64,000 bases of DNA from the NCBI RefSeq assembly GCF_003339815.1, contig NZ_PPTT01000020.1:1-64000 (forward strand), in the 5' to 3' direction. The stretch comes from Eggerthella sinensis. Its GTDB lineage: Bacteria > Actinomycetota > Coriobacteriia > Coriobacteriales > Eggerthellaceae. Both the position numbers and the translations under genes were made by a program. The notes beneath the pieces were generated by a model. It ran no database searches, had not been told where the DNA came from, and worked only from the letters and a program-made list of their open reading frames with translations. Each line of letters opens with the position of its first letter. The stretch's first letter is position 1. Shown piece by piece: positions 1-8,253 of the stretch.

Positions 1-93
1 CGGGGATGGGGGGTGGTGACGCCGGGGGCCATCCAAGTCATCGTCATTGTGTCTGTTGGGGATCGCTCCGTATCGCAAAGCGTTCATTTGTAC

Positions 94-99
94 TAGAAT
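94..99 (+). promoter_or_regulatory. -10 element, possibly giving a leaderless mRNA
   Basis: TAGAAT lies six bases before the ATG at 106, so the expected transcription start falls on or next to the start codon. No Shine-Dalgarno sequence fits between them. The -35 region is weak. Upstream of this (1-93) I see no gene that can be supported. Confidence 0.4.
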
Positions 100-105
100 A
101 CCCGC

Positions 106-243
106 ATGCGCAAAAGAAACGTTGACATGCGACAGATGATTGAGACACCGCTGCTGGGTTTCGGCGTGGTGCTGTTGTCGTTGTCGTGCTTCCTGCTCAT
201 GCTGTGGACGCTTATCATCATCGTGAGGATCGTGCTGGGCTGA
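106..243 (+). CDS. Small single-span membrane protein upstream of trkH
   Basis: A 45-residue frame with a basic start (MRKRNVDMRQ) followed by one long hydrophobic segment at about residues 15-43. It ends one base before the ATG of trkH, so the two genes are almost certainly co-transcribed. I recognise no family. Its placement suggests an accessory or leader peptide for the potassium channel, comparable in size to the small partners of other cation transporters, but that role is inference. The -10 box directly before the ATG suggests translation from a leaderless transcript. Confidence 0.5.
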   Translation: MRKRNVDMRQMIETPLLGFGVVLLSLSCFLLMLWTLIIIVRIVLG

Positions 244-244
244 T

Positions 245-1765
245 ATGTGGCAACGATTCACACTGTATGACGTACGGGTCATTGGCCATTACCTCGGCGT
301 GCTCGTATTGTTCTCCTGCCTGGCGCTGCTCGTGCCGTTCGTCACCGCTATCGCGTGCGGCGAATGGGTGCCGGCCACGCACTACCTGCTCACCATCGGC
401 ATCGCGCTGATCATCGGCTCGGCGCTGCGCTACCTGCGCATCGATCCGGGTCGGTTGAACCGGCAGCAGGCGCTCGCGGTCACCGGCTTCGCGTGGATCG
501 TGCTCGCGTTCGTGGCGTCCATCCCGCTGTACTTGTCGGGACATTACGTCACCTACCTCGACGCGCTGTTCGACGGCGTGTCCGGCCTCACCACCACCGG
601 CGCGAGCGTCATCATCGACCTCGACCACCTGTCGAACGCCGACAACATGTGGCGCTTCATGATGCATTTGCTGGGCGGCTTCGGCCTTATCGTGGTGGCG
701 CTGTCGTTCGGCCTGTTCGGCAAGCGCGCCGGCGCGAGCCTGTACATGTCCGAAGGCCGCAGCGAGCACGTGGTGCCGAACGTCGTGCAAACCACGCAGT
801 TCATCGCGAAAATCGGCATGGGCATGATCCTCATCGCCACGGTGCTGCTCACCGGCATCTGCCTGTTCATCGGCATGGAGCCGCTGCGCGCCGTGCTGCA
901 ATCGCTCTGGCTTTCCATCTCGGGCTTCACCACCGGCGGCTTCGCACCCATGAGCCAAAGCGTGATGTACTACCACTCGTTCCCGCTCGAAGTGGTGCTC
1001 ATGCTGCTCATGCTGCTGGGCTCCATCAACTTCGTGCTGCATTCCGAAGTGTGGAAGGGTCACGTGGAAGTGTTCTTCCGCGACCTCGAGATCCGCACGA
1101 TGGTGCTGTGGCTTGCGGTGATGACCTGCGTGTTCGCCGCCTCTCTCAGCGCGAGCCCCGAATTCTCCAGCTTGCCGGCCATGCTGCGGCGCGGCCTGTT
1201 CATGGTGATCTCCGCGTTCTCCACGACGGGCTTCCAGAACATCACCACCAACCAGCTGTACACGGCGCTCTCGTCGGGCGCCTTCCTCGTGCTCGCCATC
1301 CTCATGGCGGTTGGCGGCAGCGGCGGGTCGACGTCGGGCGGTTTGAAGTTCAGCCGCATGGGCGTCATCATGAAGTCGCTCATCGCCACCATCAAGGAAG
1401 CGCTCGCTCCCGACACCGCGCGCGTGGTGGTCGCCTACAACCATGTGGGTCGCCGCATTCTGTCGCCGGAAATCGTCAAGGAAGCCATGACGGTGTTCGT
1501 GCTGTACATCGTCACGTACGCCGTGGGCGCGCTGGTGGGCATCGCGCACGGGTTCGAGGCGACGCAGGCCATTTTCGAATCGGTATCGATGGCCAGCAAC
1601 GGCGGCGTGTCGTCGGGCCTTGCGGGGCCGGGCATGCCGGTGACGCTTGAAATGTTCTACATCGTGCAGATGTGGGCGGGCCGTCTCGAGTTCGTCACGC
1701 TGTTGGCTCTCGTCGCGGAAATCATCGTGTCGCTCAATCCGAAGAGGCGGGTGCTGAAGTCATGA
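245..1765 (+). CDS. trkH: TrkH/KtrB-type potassium uptake channel subunit
   Basis: Membrane subunit that conducts K+ in Trk/Ktr uptake systems, normally gated by a cytoplasmic TrkA/KtrA ring that is not in this window. The 506 residues are close to the usual 480-500. The four pore loops are visible: SGLTTTGAS (about 113-121), SGFTTGGF (about 229), SAFSTTGFQN (about 327) and SMASNGGVSS (about 448), each with the filter glycine. A conserved GGSGGSTSGG stretch precedes the last repeat. The next gene starts inside its stop codon (ATGA), so the two are translationally coupled. Strong family match; ion preference is not testable here. Confidence 0.93.
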   Translation: MWQRFTLYDVRVIGHYLGVLVLFSCLALLVPFVTAIACGEWVPATHYLLTIGIALIIGSALRYLRIDPGRLNRQQALAVTGFAWIVLAFVASIPLYLSGHYVTYLDALFDGVSGLTTTGASVIIDLDHLSNADNMWRFMMHLLGGFGLIVVALSFGLFGKRAGASLYMSEGRSEHVVPNVVQTTQFIAKIGMGMILIATVLLTGICLFIGMEPLRAVLQSLWLSISGFTTGGFAPMSQSVMYYHSFPLEVVLMLLMLLGSINFVLHSEVWKGHVEVFFRDLEIRTMVLWLAVMTCVFAASLSASPEFSSLPAMLRRGLFMVISAFSTTGFQNITTNQLYTALSSGAFLVLAILMAVGGSGGSTSGGLKFSRMGVIMKSLIATIKEALAPDTARVVVAYNHVGRRILSPEIVKEAMTVFVLYIVTYAVGALVGIAHGFEATQAIFESVSMASNGGVSSGLAGPGMPVTLEMFYIVQMWAGRLEFVTLLALVAEIIVSLNPKRRVLKS

Positions 1766-2367
1766 GGGTGCAGGGTCGAAACATGACGATGCTTGCGCGG
1801 CGGGCGACAGCGTGGTGTCTCGCGCTTGCCGTGGCGCTCATGCTCGCGGCTGTGCCGGCGTACGCGGACGAGCCGGCCGAGGGCGACAACGCGGTGAACA
1901 CGCAGCAGCCGTCCGACAGCTCGTTTATCTACGACACGTCCATCGGTGCGCTCAGCCAGGCCGACTCCTACTACGACGGCCAGACCGTGCAGGTGGTAGG
2001 CGAAGTGGTAGGCGATAGTATCCGCGCCGGCATGTCCGGGCGCCATCGCTGGATCACGCTTTCCACACCAGGCGATTCCGCAACGATCGCGGTGTACATG
2101 AGCAACGAAGCGGCGGCGAAGATCGACACGTACGGTGGATACGATACCGTTGGGACCATCCTGCAGGTGCGCGGTACGTTCCATCTCGTGTGCGCCGACC
2201 ACGAAGGCCTGAGCGATCTCCATGCGGAAGCGGTGACCGTGCTCGAGCCGGGCAAGAGCACCCCCGACGCGTTCGATTTCAACGCGTTCATCCCGGGCAT
2301 CGTGGCGGTGGTCATCGGGTTCGTGCTGTTGGGCGTGTTCTACTGGATGAGGGAACGGCAGCGGTAA
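1762..2367 (+). CDS. Exported, membrane-anchored protein with OB-fold-like domain
   Basis: 201 residues. The start at 1762 overlaps the trkH stop as ATGA. An N-terminal signal peptide runs to about residue 35 (ALAVALMLAAVPAYADE). The central part (about 70-160) is a small beta-rich domain with the pattern VQVVGEVVGD...TVGTILQVRGTF, which looks like an OB-fold. A C-terminal transmembrane helix (GIVAVVIGFVLLGVFYW) is followed by a short basic tail. This places the domain outside the membrane. Function is unknown; coupling to trkH suggests a link to ion transport or the envelope. Confidence 0.75.
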   Translation: MRVQGRNMTMLARRATAWCLALAVALMLAAVPAYADEPAEGDNAVNTQQPSDSSFIYDTSIGALSQADSYYDGQTVQVVGEVVGDSIRAGMSGRHRWITLSTPGDSATIAVYMSNEAAAKIDTYGGYDTVGTILQVRGTFHLVCADHEGLSDLHAEAVTVLEPGKSTPDAFDFNAFIPGIVAVVIGFVLLGVFYWMRERQR

Positions 2368-2402
2368 GCGCACGGCGCGTCCGCGGAAACGAAGGAGTGC
2401 TT

Positions 2403-3407
2403 TTGCAAAGAGGCCAGGTCGTTAAGCTTGATCGCGGGTATCCGCTCGTGTGCACCGACGAGGGCGCGTTCGTGCGATGCGAGCACGCCACCGCTTTGGT
2501 GAAAGGCGAGGAAGTGCGCGCCGTGATCGGCGACTTCGTTGAGGTGTCGGTGCCCGAGGGGCACGACAAGGGCATCATCGAGCGCATCCTGCCGCGCTCG
2601 CGCGCCTTCGTGCGCAAGGACCCCACCGAGCGCGCATTGCCGCAGGTGCTGGCCGCGAACTTCGACCGCGTGTTCGTTGCGCAGCCCCTGTCCGACGTGA
2701 ACGTGCGCCGTCTCGAGCGCGAACTGGTGCTGGCGTACGAAACGGGCGCGGCGGTGACCGTGGTGCTGACGAAGGCCGACCTTGCCGAGAGCGATGCCGA
2801 AGTGGCTGCCGTGCGCGATCGCGTGTGCGCGCTTGCCGGGCCCGACGTGCAAACCATCATCGTGTCGGCCGACGACCCTGCAAGCGTGGAAGCCGTGCGT
2901 ACCCTCGTGCCGCCGAACACGACGGCCGTGCTCATTGGCAAGAGCGGTGTGGGCAAGTCGAGCCTGGTGAACATGCTCGTGGGGTGCGAGATGCAGGAAA
3001 CGACCCCCGTGCGCGACCGTGATGGCAAGGGCCGGCACACCACGGTGAGCCGCGAGATGGTGGCCATTCCGGGCGGCGGATTCATCATGGACATGCCCGG
3101 CGTGCGCGGCTTGGGATTGTGGGAAGCCGACACCGGCATCGGCGCCGCGTTCTCCGACGTCGAGGAGGTGGCCGAGCAGTGCCGCTTCCGCGATTGCCGT
3201 CACGAGGACGAGCCGGGGTGCGCCGTGCGCGCCGCCGTCGAAGCCGGCGACATCAGTCCCGAGCGCTTCGCCTCGTACCAGGCGCTGCGCCGTGAGACGA
3301 AGGACCTGCGGGTTCGGCGCGAGGAGGCCCGCCGTATGCGCGGCGAAAAAGCCTCCGACCGCTCGAAAGCCCCAGCCCGCAAAGGCGGATCGCGCAAAAA
3401 GCACTGA
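2403..3407 (+). CDS. rsgA: Ribosome small-subunit GTPase RsgA
   Basis: Circularly permuted GTPase that checks late 30S maturation. An N-terminal OB domain (RGQVVKLDRGYPLV...) is followed by motifs in permuted order: TKAD (G4), GKSGVGKSSLVN (G1) and DMPGVRGLGL (G3), then a C-terminal zinc-finger region with CRFRDC-H-x5-C and a basic tail (KAPARKGGSRKKH). The 334-residue length is normal. The best start is TTG at 2403 because AAGGAG lies five bases upstream; a GTG six bases earlier sits inside that ribosome site. Confidence 0.92.
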   Translation: MQRGQVVKLDRGYPLVCTDEGAFVRCEHATALVKGEEVRAVIGDFVEVSVPEGHDKGIIERILPRSRAFVRKDPTERALPQVLAANFDRVFVAQPLSDVNVRRLERELVLAYETGAAVTVVLTKADLAESDAEVAAVRDRVCALAGPDVQTIIVSADDPASVEAVRTLVPPNTTAVLIGKSGVGKSSLVNMLVGCEMQETTPVRDRDGKGRHTTVSREMVAIPGGGFIMDMPGVRGLGLWEADTGIGAAFSDVEEVAEQCRFRDCRHEDEPGCAVRAAVEAGDISPERFASYQALRRETKDLRVRREEARRMRGEKASDRSKAPARKGGSRKKH

Positions 3408-3414
3408 CAAACGA

Positions 3415-3446
3415 GGACGCCGCCTGTGAGGGCGGCGTCCTTCATG
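3415..3446 (+). terminator. Terminator after rsgA
   Basis: A perfect 10-bp stem (GGACGCCGCC with GGCGGCGTCC) and six-base loop lie eight bases after the rsgA stop. The T-tract is short (TTC), so it is a weak-tail example. Confidence 0.7.
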
Positions 3447-3483
3447 GGGATGGGGAATGCGGTGCTGTGTGCGTGACGCCGAG

Positions 3484-4566
3484 CTAGGAGTTCGCCGCTT
3501 CGCGTTCCGCTTCGGTCACCGGCAAGCCGTTCTCATAGCCCACATGGAACTCCGCACGCTCGAGCGCCTCGCGGTAGTCCTTCGTATTGGTGAACATCTC
3601 GTTCTTCCACCAGTTCTTCTTGAGCTTGCGCGAGCGGTAGACGGCGGCGCACACAAGCGCGATGTTCGCCACGAGTGCCAGGGCCGATACGACGGTCATG
3701 GGCAGGGTGTTCACGGCGCCGTTCGTCATGATGCCGTCGGCGTACATGGCGGGAAGCACGCTGAACGGAGCTTGCTCCATGAACAAGGGGAACACCTGCG
3801 CGAACATGCACCAGAAGGTCAGGGTGTGCCCGCGGTTGATCAGCCACGATCCGCGGTTCCACACGAATGCGAGGATGGTTGGCGCCAGCAGCAGGGCGAC
3901 GCCGCAGTACCAGGAGTGCGTCGGCAGGTTGTTGTAGGTGTAGGCGAAGTTCCACAGGTCGTAGGGGATGATCCAAATCCAGGTCATGTCAGCCCAGATG
4001 ACGTCGCGGCCGCCGTCTTTACCAAGCGGCTTGCTCACGTAGATGTGCATGACGGCGGTGAGCCCCACGATGCACAGGATGCCGGCGAGGGCGTTCATCA
4101 CGTTGTGCCAGCCGCCATACAGCCACACGCCTTCGCTTGAGAGCTCCCACGTGTACCACGCGCCGATGGCGTGTTCGAAATCGCTGACCACGGCGATGAG
4201 GATGTTGAGGATGAGGATGCCGGGCACGGTGTAGATGAACCACTTCTTCTTGCCGATGCCCCATTGGAAGCGGATGAGCAGGAAGCTGATGCACGACAGC
4301 AGAGCTGCGTACAGTTTCGCGTAGTGGAACCAGCCGTTCATGTAGAGGTTCGTCGGGTTTTGCAAGGCCCACTCGGCTCCCGCGCCTGCGCCGACGGCCA
4401 CGGCGACGCAGTATACCGTGACGATGGCCGGGATGGCGACGAGCATGATGAGCGCACCCCGTTTGCTCTTGATGGAATACCAATTGAGAAGCATAAGAAC
4501 CAGCAGCACGGCGATAAGGCCGCCCCACTGGAACAACGCGTTCTCCCCGTACACTTGGAATAGCAT
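3484..4566 (-). CDS. Polytopic membrane protein, possibly DUF5692-like
   Basis: 360 residues with about ten hydrophobic segments and no soluble domain. Conserved-looking polar features are KSKRG after the first span, GAWYTWE, WHNVMNALAG and a WADMTWIWIIPYDLWNFAYTY stretch rich in aromatics. It ends with a charged tail after KLKKNWW. I recall a DUF5692-type family of this look in gut Coriobacteriia but cannot check it. The start at 4566 has GGAAGGAG just upstream. The gene is divergent from a GntR/FadR regulator, and a palindromic operator lies 28 bp before its start, so it is the regulator's likely target. Substrate unknown. Confidence 0.75.
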   Translation of the reverse strand: MLFQVYGENALFQWGGLIAVLLVLMLLNWYSIKSKRGALIMLVAIPAIVTVYCVAVAVGAGAGAEWALQNPTNLYMNGWFHYAKLYAALLSCISFLLIRFQWGIGKKKWFIYTVPGILILNILIAVVSDFEHAIGAWYTWELSSEGVWLYGGWHNVMNALAGILCIVGLTAVMHIYVSKPLGKDGGRDVIWADMTWIWIIPYDLWNFAYTYNNLPTHSWYCGVALLLAPTILAFVWNRGSWLINRGHTLTFWCMFAQVFPLFMEQAPFSVLPAMYADGIMTNGAVNTLPMTVVSALALVANIALVCAAVYRSRKLKKNWWKNEMFTNTKDYREALERAEFHVGYENGLPVTEAEREAANS

Positions 4567-4593
4567 GTCCCGCTCCTTCCTTTCGTTGAATTC

Positions 4594-4608
4594 TGTGGTA
4601 TGACCACA
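4594..4608. promoter_or_regulatory. FadR/GntR-type operator, copy 1
   Basis: TGTGGTATGACCACA is a perfect palindrome around one base and matches the TGGT-N3-ACCA layout bound by FadR-subfamily GntR proteins. It lies just upstream of the membrane-protein gene, between its start and a TATATT -10-like box on the minus strand, where binding would block transcription. Confidence 0.65.
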
Positions 4609-4703
4609 AGTGCAATATACCACCATGTGTGAAGAAAAGGAAATAAGTTTTGCGAAATTGCTGGTAAATTTGGTAGTAATGACTTGTATAACGACAAATT
4701 CTG

Positions 4704-4714
4704 TGGTATTACCA
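4704..4714. promoter_or_regulatory. FadR/GntR-type operator, copy 2
   Basis: TGGTATTACCA repeats the core of the copy 110 bp to the left (TGGTATGACCA, one difference). It overlaps a possible -10 (TATTAC, 4707-4712) paired with TTGTAT 17 bp upstream, which would drive the regulator gene at 4769, so autorepression is likely. Confidence 0.6.
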
Positions 4715-4768
4715 AATACCAGAAGTGGTGTGGATTGAAGAAAACAAAGACGGAGTGGAGGCGGTATC

Positions 4769-5479
4769 GTGCAATTCGAGCGCATTGCGTCACCGAGCTT
4801 GAAAGATCTGTTCGTGCAGCAACTCGAGCGCATGATCTTGTCCGGAGAGCTTGCGGTGGGCGATCAGATACCCGCCGAGCGCGATCTTGCTGAGCAGATG
4901 GGCGTGAGCCGTACGGTGATCAACGCCGGCATTGCCGACATGGCGTCGAAAGGGTTTTTGGAAATCCGTCCGCGCAAGGGCGTGTTCGTTGCCGACTATC
5001 GGCGCACGGGCTCGCTGTCGACGCTCGTGTCCATCATGGATTTCAACGGCGGGCTGCTGCCGCGCCGCGAGATCAAGTCGCTGCTCGAGCTGCGCATGGC
5101 GCTTGAGGTGCTGTGCCTGCACGAAGCTATTCCTGCGATGACCGCCGACGGGTTGGCGGTCTTGCAGCGGCGGTTGGACAACCTGATGGATGCCGCGACT
5201 CCGGCCGAAGCCGCGGAGGGGCGGTTCGCCTTCGGCCACGAGCTTGACTGTCTGAGCGGCAACACCGTGTTGCCGCTGCTGAGCCACTCGTTCAAAAAGC
5301 CCATCGTGTCGCTGTGGACGGAGTACGGGCGGCGCTACGGCATACAGCTGCTCAAGGATCACTGCGTGAAGCGTTTCGACTACATCAAGGCGGGCGATGT
5401 CGAAGGTGCCGTCGCCTGGACGAAGCAGTGCTTGCAAGAGGCGATCGAGGGTGATCGTCAGCTGTACGGCGAGCGCTAA
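4769..5479 (+). CDS. GntR-family regulator, FadR/PdhR subgroup
   Basis: 236 residues. Residues 1-70 form the GntR winged helix (QQLERMILSGELAVGDQIPAERDLAEQMGVSRTV is its signature region), followed by a mainly helical effector domain with the FCD pattern (LLELRMALEVLC...). The GTG start at 4769 is preceded by GGAGG. It is divergent from the membrane-protein gene and two matching TGGTATNACCA operators sit between them. The ligand is unknown; FCD proteins usually bind small carboxylates through a metal site, which is family knowledge only. Confidence 0.88.
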   Translation: MQFERIASPSLKDLFVQQLERMILSGELAVGDQIPAERDLAEQMGVSRTVINAGIADMASKGFLEIRPRKGVFVADYRRTGSLSTLVSIMDFNGGLLPRREIKSLLELRMALEVLCLHEAIPAMTADGLAVLQRRLDNLMDAATPAEAAEGRFAFGHELDCLSGNTVLPLLSHSFKKPIVSLWTEYGRRYGIQLLKDHCVKRFDYIKAGDVEGAVAWTKQCLQEAIEGDRQLYGER

Positions 5480-5660
5480 GAACGCTTCGTCGAGAAAAAA
5501 TTCGGCGACGTAAGTATGACGTTCGTCATCCATTTAGCCTGATGCGCTCTTAAAAGGGGCGGGTATTCCCAGATGAGGCGCATTTTGCGTCGTTCGGGTT
5601 GTTGTGTTACGGTTGTGCCGCGTTGCGGATGAGCGCTGAGCGACAACGTGGGGGACGCAC

Positions 5661-7337
5661 ATGGGGAAACGCGCATTCAGCTTGAAGACCATTTACATCG
5701 TCGCATTGACGGTGGCGTTCGCCGTGTCGTTTTTCGCCTTCGCCGCCTTCGACTTCTACTCGCAGCAGAAGCAGACCGAGCAAGCCATGCTCGAGGAGGC
5801 GCGCACGTTCGCGCGCGAGATGGACGCCGTGTGGCAGTTCATGGACAACCAGCAAAATGTAATAAACACCTCGTCCGACGGCACCTACGAATTCAAGGGC
5901 CTCCATTGTTCCGTGGTGGGCAAGAGCGTCGGCCGGCTGTTCTCGGCGGGCAGCGACTACGCCATCCGCTACACGAATTTCAATCCCCGCAGCGAGCAGG
6001 ATATCCCGGACGACTTCGAGACAAAGGCACTCGATGCCTTCTACGCCGACCGGTCGGTGCAGGAATACTACGGTGTGGCGTCGTTCGACGGCGAGAACCG
6101 CTTCCGCTACCTACAGGCGCTCGAGGTGGACAACAGCTGCCTCGAATGCCACGGCGAGCCCGCCGGGGAAATCGACATCACCGGCCACGCGAAGGAAGGC
6201 TGGACGCTCGAGTCGGTGGGCGGGGCCATCAGCATCGTGATCCCCCTCGATCAGCAGCAGGCGGCCATGCGCGACAACGTGATACGCGACGTGGCGTACT
6301 TCCTCATGATCACCGTGTTCATCGGCGCCATCATCTACGTGGTGACCACCGTGTTCGTGCTGCGTCCGCTCGGCGGCATGCACCGGGCGTTCGGCGAGCT
6401 GCGCGAGGGACGCCTGGAAGCGTCGCTCAGCGAGCAGTACGCCGCGAAGGAAGTGCAGCGCCTCATGGCGGGCTTCAACGACATGGCCGGCGAACTGCGC
6501 GATATGTACGAGCATTTGGAATCGCAGGTGGAAGCGCGCACCATCGACCTGAGCGAGGCGAACGCGCTGCTGGAGCATCAGCGCGACAAGCTCGAGCAGC
6601 TCAACGCCGACCTCGCGCAGGAGACGCAGTTCAAGTCCGACCTGCTCAGCATGGTGAACCACGAGCTGCGCACGCCGCTCACGTCCATCATCACCTTCGC
6701 GCAGATCTCGCGCGAGGCGTGCGACCCGTCGAACGCGGCCGATCGTCGCTCGTGGGAGGAAATCGAGAAGAACAGCCAGATTCTGCTCAACATGATCAAC
6801 AACATGCTGGATATCGCGCGCTCCGACGCGGGCAGCGTGCGCGCAACCTGCGAGCCGATGGACCTTGGCGACGTGGTGGCGTCGGTGAAGAGCACGATGG
6901 CGCCGCTCGCGCGCAAGTACGAGGTGTCGTTCCGGACGAAGGTGGCGCCGAACGTGCCGCTGGTGAACGGCGACTACGAGAAGATGACGCGCATGCTGGA
7001 GAACCTGGCCAGCAACGCCATCAAGTTCACGCCCGACGGCGGCTCCATCGAGCTGCGCGTGGCGGTCGACGAGGCCACGCACGTGGTCACGCTGTCGATG
7101 GCTGACGACGGCATCGGCATCGCGCCCGAGGATCAGGAGCGCATTTTCGAACGATTCGTGCAGGTGGACAGTACATCGACGCGCAAGTACAACGGCAGCG
7201 GGCTGGGACTGGCGCTTGTGCGCGAGTACGGGGAGATGCAGGGATTCGCCGTGACGGTTGAGAGCGAGCTGGGCGTGGGCAGCACGTTCGTCATCACGAT
7301 ACCTGCCGACGCGATTGTGGGGGAAGACGATGTATAA
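5661..7337 (+). CDS. Membrane sensor histidine kinase with c-type haem motif
   Basis: 558 residues. A first helix at about 12-32 is followed by an external domain of about 170 residues with the Tll0287/DUF3365 look, holding C160-L-E-C163-H164, a covalent haem-attachment motif. Then come a second helix (about 215-235), a HAMP region (FVLRPLGGMHRAF), a coiled coil, the dimerisation box with H334 in NHELRTPLT, and the ATPase domain (NLASNAIKFTP, DDGIGIAPED, GSGLGLALV). The response-regulator gene begins eight bases before its stop. Haem in the sensory domain suggests redox or gas sensing; the signal is inferred. Confidence 0.9.
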   Translation: MGKRAFSLKTIYIVALTVAFAVSFFAFAAFDFYSQQKQTEQAMLEEARTFAREMDAVWQFMDNQQNVINTSSDGTYEFKGLHCSVVGKSVGRLFSAGSDYAIRYTNFNPRSEQDIPDDFETKALDAFYADRSVQEYYGVASFDGENRFRYLQALEVDNSCLECHGEPAGEIDITGHAKEGWTLESVGGAISIVIPLDQQQAAMRDNVIRDVAYFLMITVFIGAIIYVVTTVFVLRPLGGMHRAFGELREGRLEASLSEQYAAKEVQRLMAGFNDMAGELRDMYEHLESQVEARTIDLSEANALLEHQRDKLEQLNADLAQETQFKSDLLSMVNHELRTPLTSIITFAQISREACDPSNAADRRSWEEIEKNSQILLNMINNMLDIARSDAGSVRATCEPMDLGDVVASVKSTMAPLARKYEVSFRTKVAPNVPLVNGDYEKMTRMLENLASNAIKFTPDGGSIELRVAVDEATHVVTLSMADDGIGIAPEDQERIFERFVQVDSTSTRKYNGSGLGLALVREYGEMQGFAVTVESELGVGSTFVITIPADAIVGEDDV

Positions 7338-8046
7338 GGTCATGCTCATCGACGACGAGGACAACCTGCAGCAGGCCATCGAGCAGCTGCTCGTGTCGAA
7401 CGGCTACGCGTTCTGCGGCGCGAAGGATGCGGAAAGCGGGCTGGACCTGCTGGCGTCCGAGCATCCCGACCTGCTGCTGCTCGACGTGATGCTGCCCGGC
7501 ACGAACGGCTTCGACCTCTGCGCGCGCATCCGTGAACAGGGCCGCCGCATCCCGGTGATCTTCCTCTCGGCGAAGTGCGACATCGTGGACAAAAGCATCG
7601 GCTTCCGCTCGGGCGGCGACGACTACGTTACCAAGCCCTTCGATTCGACGGAGCTGCTGCTGCGCATCGAGGCGAACATCCGCCGCCATAAGGACACCAT
7701 CGACTTCGCCCGGTGTCGCAACCGCGAGGGCGTGGCCTGCATCGGCGATTTGGAGGTGCGCTTCGGCGAATACGAGGTGCGCGTGAAGGGCCGCCCCGTC
7801 GCGCTGACCACGAAGGAGTTCGAGATCGTGGCGTTTCTGGCGGCGCATCCCGGCAAGGTGTTCACGCGCAGCCAGATTCAGGAGTACATCTGGGGCGAGT
7901 CCGACGTCGAATGCAAGCCCACGAACAACATCACCGTGTTCGTGCGGAAGATTCGCGAGAAGATCGAGGAGAACCCCTCCGAGCCCAAGTACCTGCTCAC
8001 CGTTCAGCGCGTGGGCTATAAAATGGCCGATGACCTGTATCGTTAA
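7330..8046 (+). CDS. OmpR/PhoB-type response regulator
   Basis: 238 residues: a receiver domain with the acidic pair DDED near the start, phospho-acceptor D52 in LLLLDVMLPG, S/K at SAK and K in VTKPF, then a winged-helix DNA-binding domain with LTTKEFEIVAFL and a final VQRVGYKM. The start at 7330 overlaps the kinase gene by eight bases, so the pair is co-translated. The next gene to the right is a molybdoenzyme, with PhoB-like repeats in the gap, so it is the probable target. Confidence 0.93.
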   Translation: MYKVMLIDDEDNLQQAIEQLLVSNGYAFCGAKDAESGLDLLASEHPDLLLLDVMLPGTNGFDLCARIREQGRRIPVIFLSAKCDIVDKSIGFRSGGDDYVTKPFDSTELLLRIEANIRRHKDTIDFARCRNREGVACIGDLEVRFGEYEVRVKGRPVALTTKEFEIVAFLAAHPGKVFTRSQIQEYIWGESDVECKPTNNITVFVRKIREKIEENPSEPKYLLTVQRVGYKMADDLYR

Positions 8047-8051
8047 TATCC

Positions 8052-8070
8052 GGTTAACAACTTTTTAACC
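8052..8070. promoter_or_regulatory. Candidate response-regulator binding repeats
   Basis: TTAAC occurs at 8054 and 8065, an 11-bp spacing typical of OmpR/PhoB half-sites, and the outer bases GGTTAA/TTAACC also form an inverted repeat. The site lies between the response-regulator gene and the molybdoenzyme operon. Confidence 0.4.
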
Positions 8071-8253
8071 CAAAACTTATTTTCGGTTTATCGCAATATT
8101 CCTCGGAGCTCCGTAAAGTGAAACTCATGAAAGGCCAGGGGGATCACGGCTTTTCAGCTCGTCCTTCGCGTAAGACCTTCCCTCCCTCCTTCCGCGAAGG
8201 GCGAGCACCGAACGGCCAAGCTGGCCGATGGAGTGGCGAAGAGAGGAGAACGC

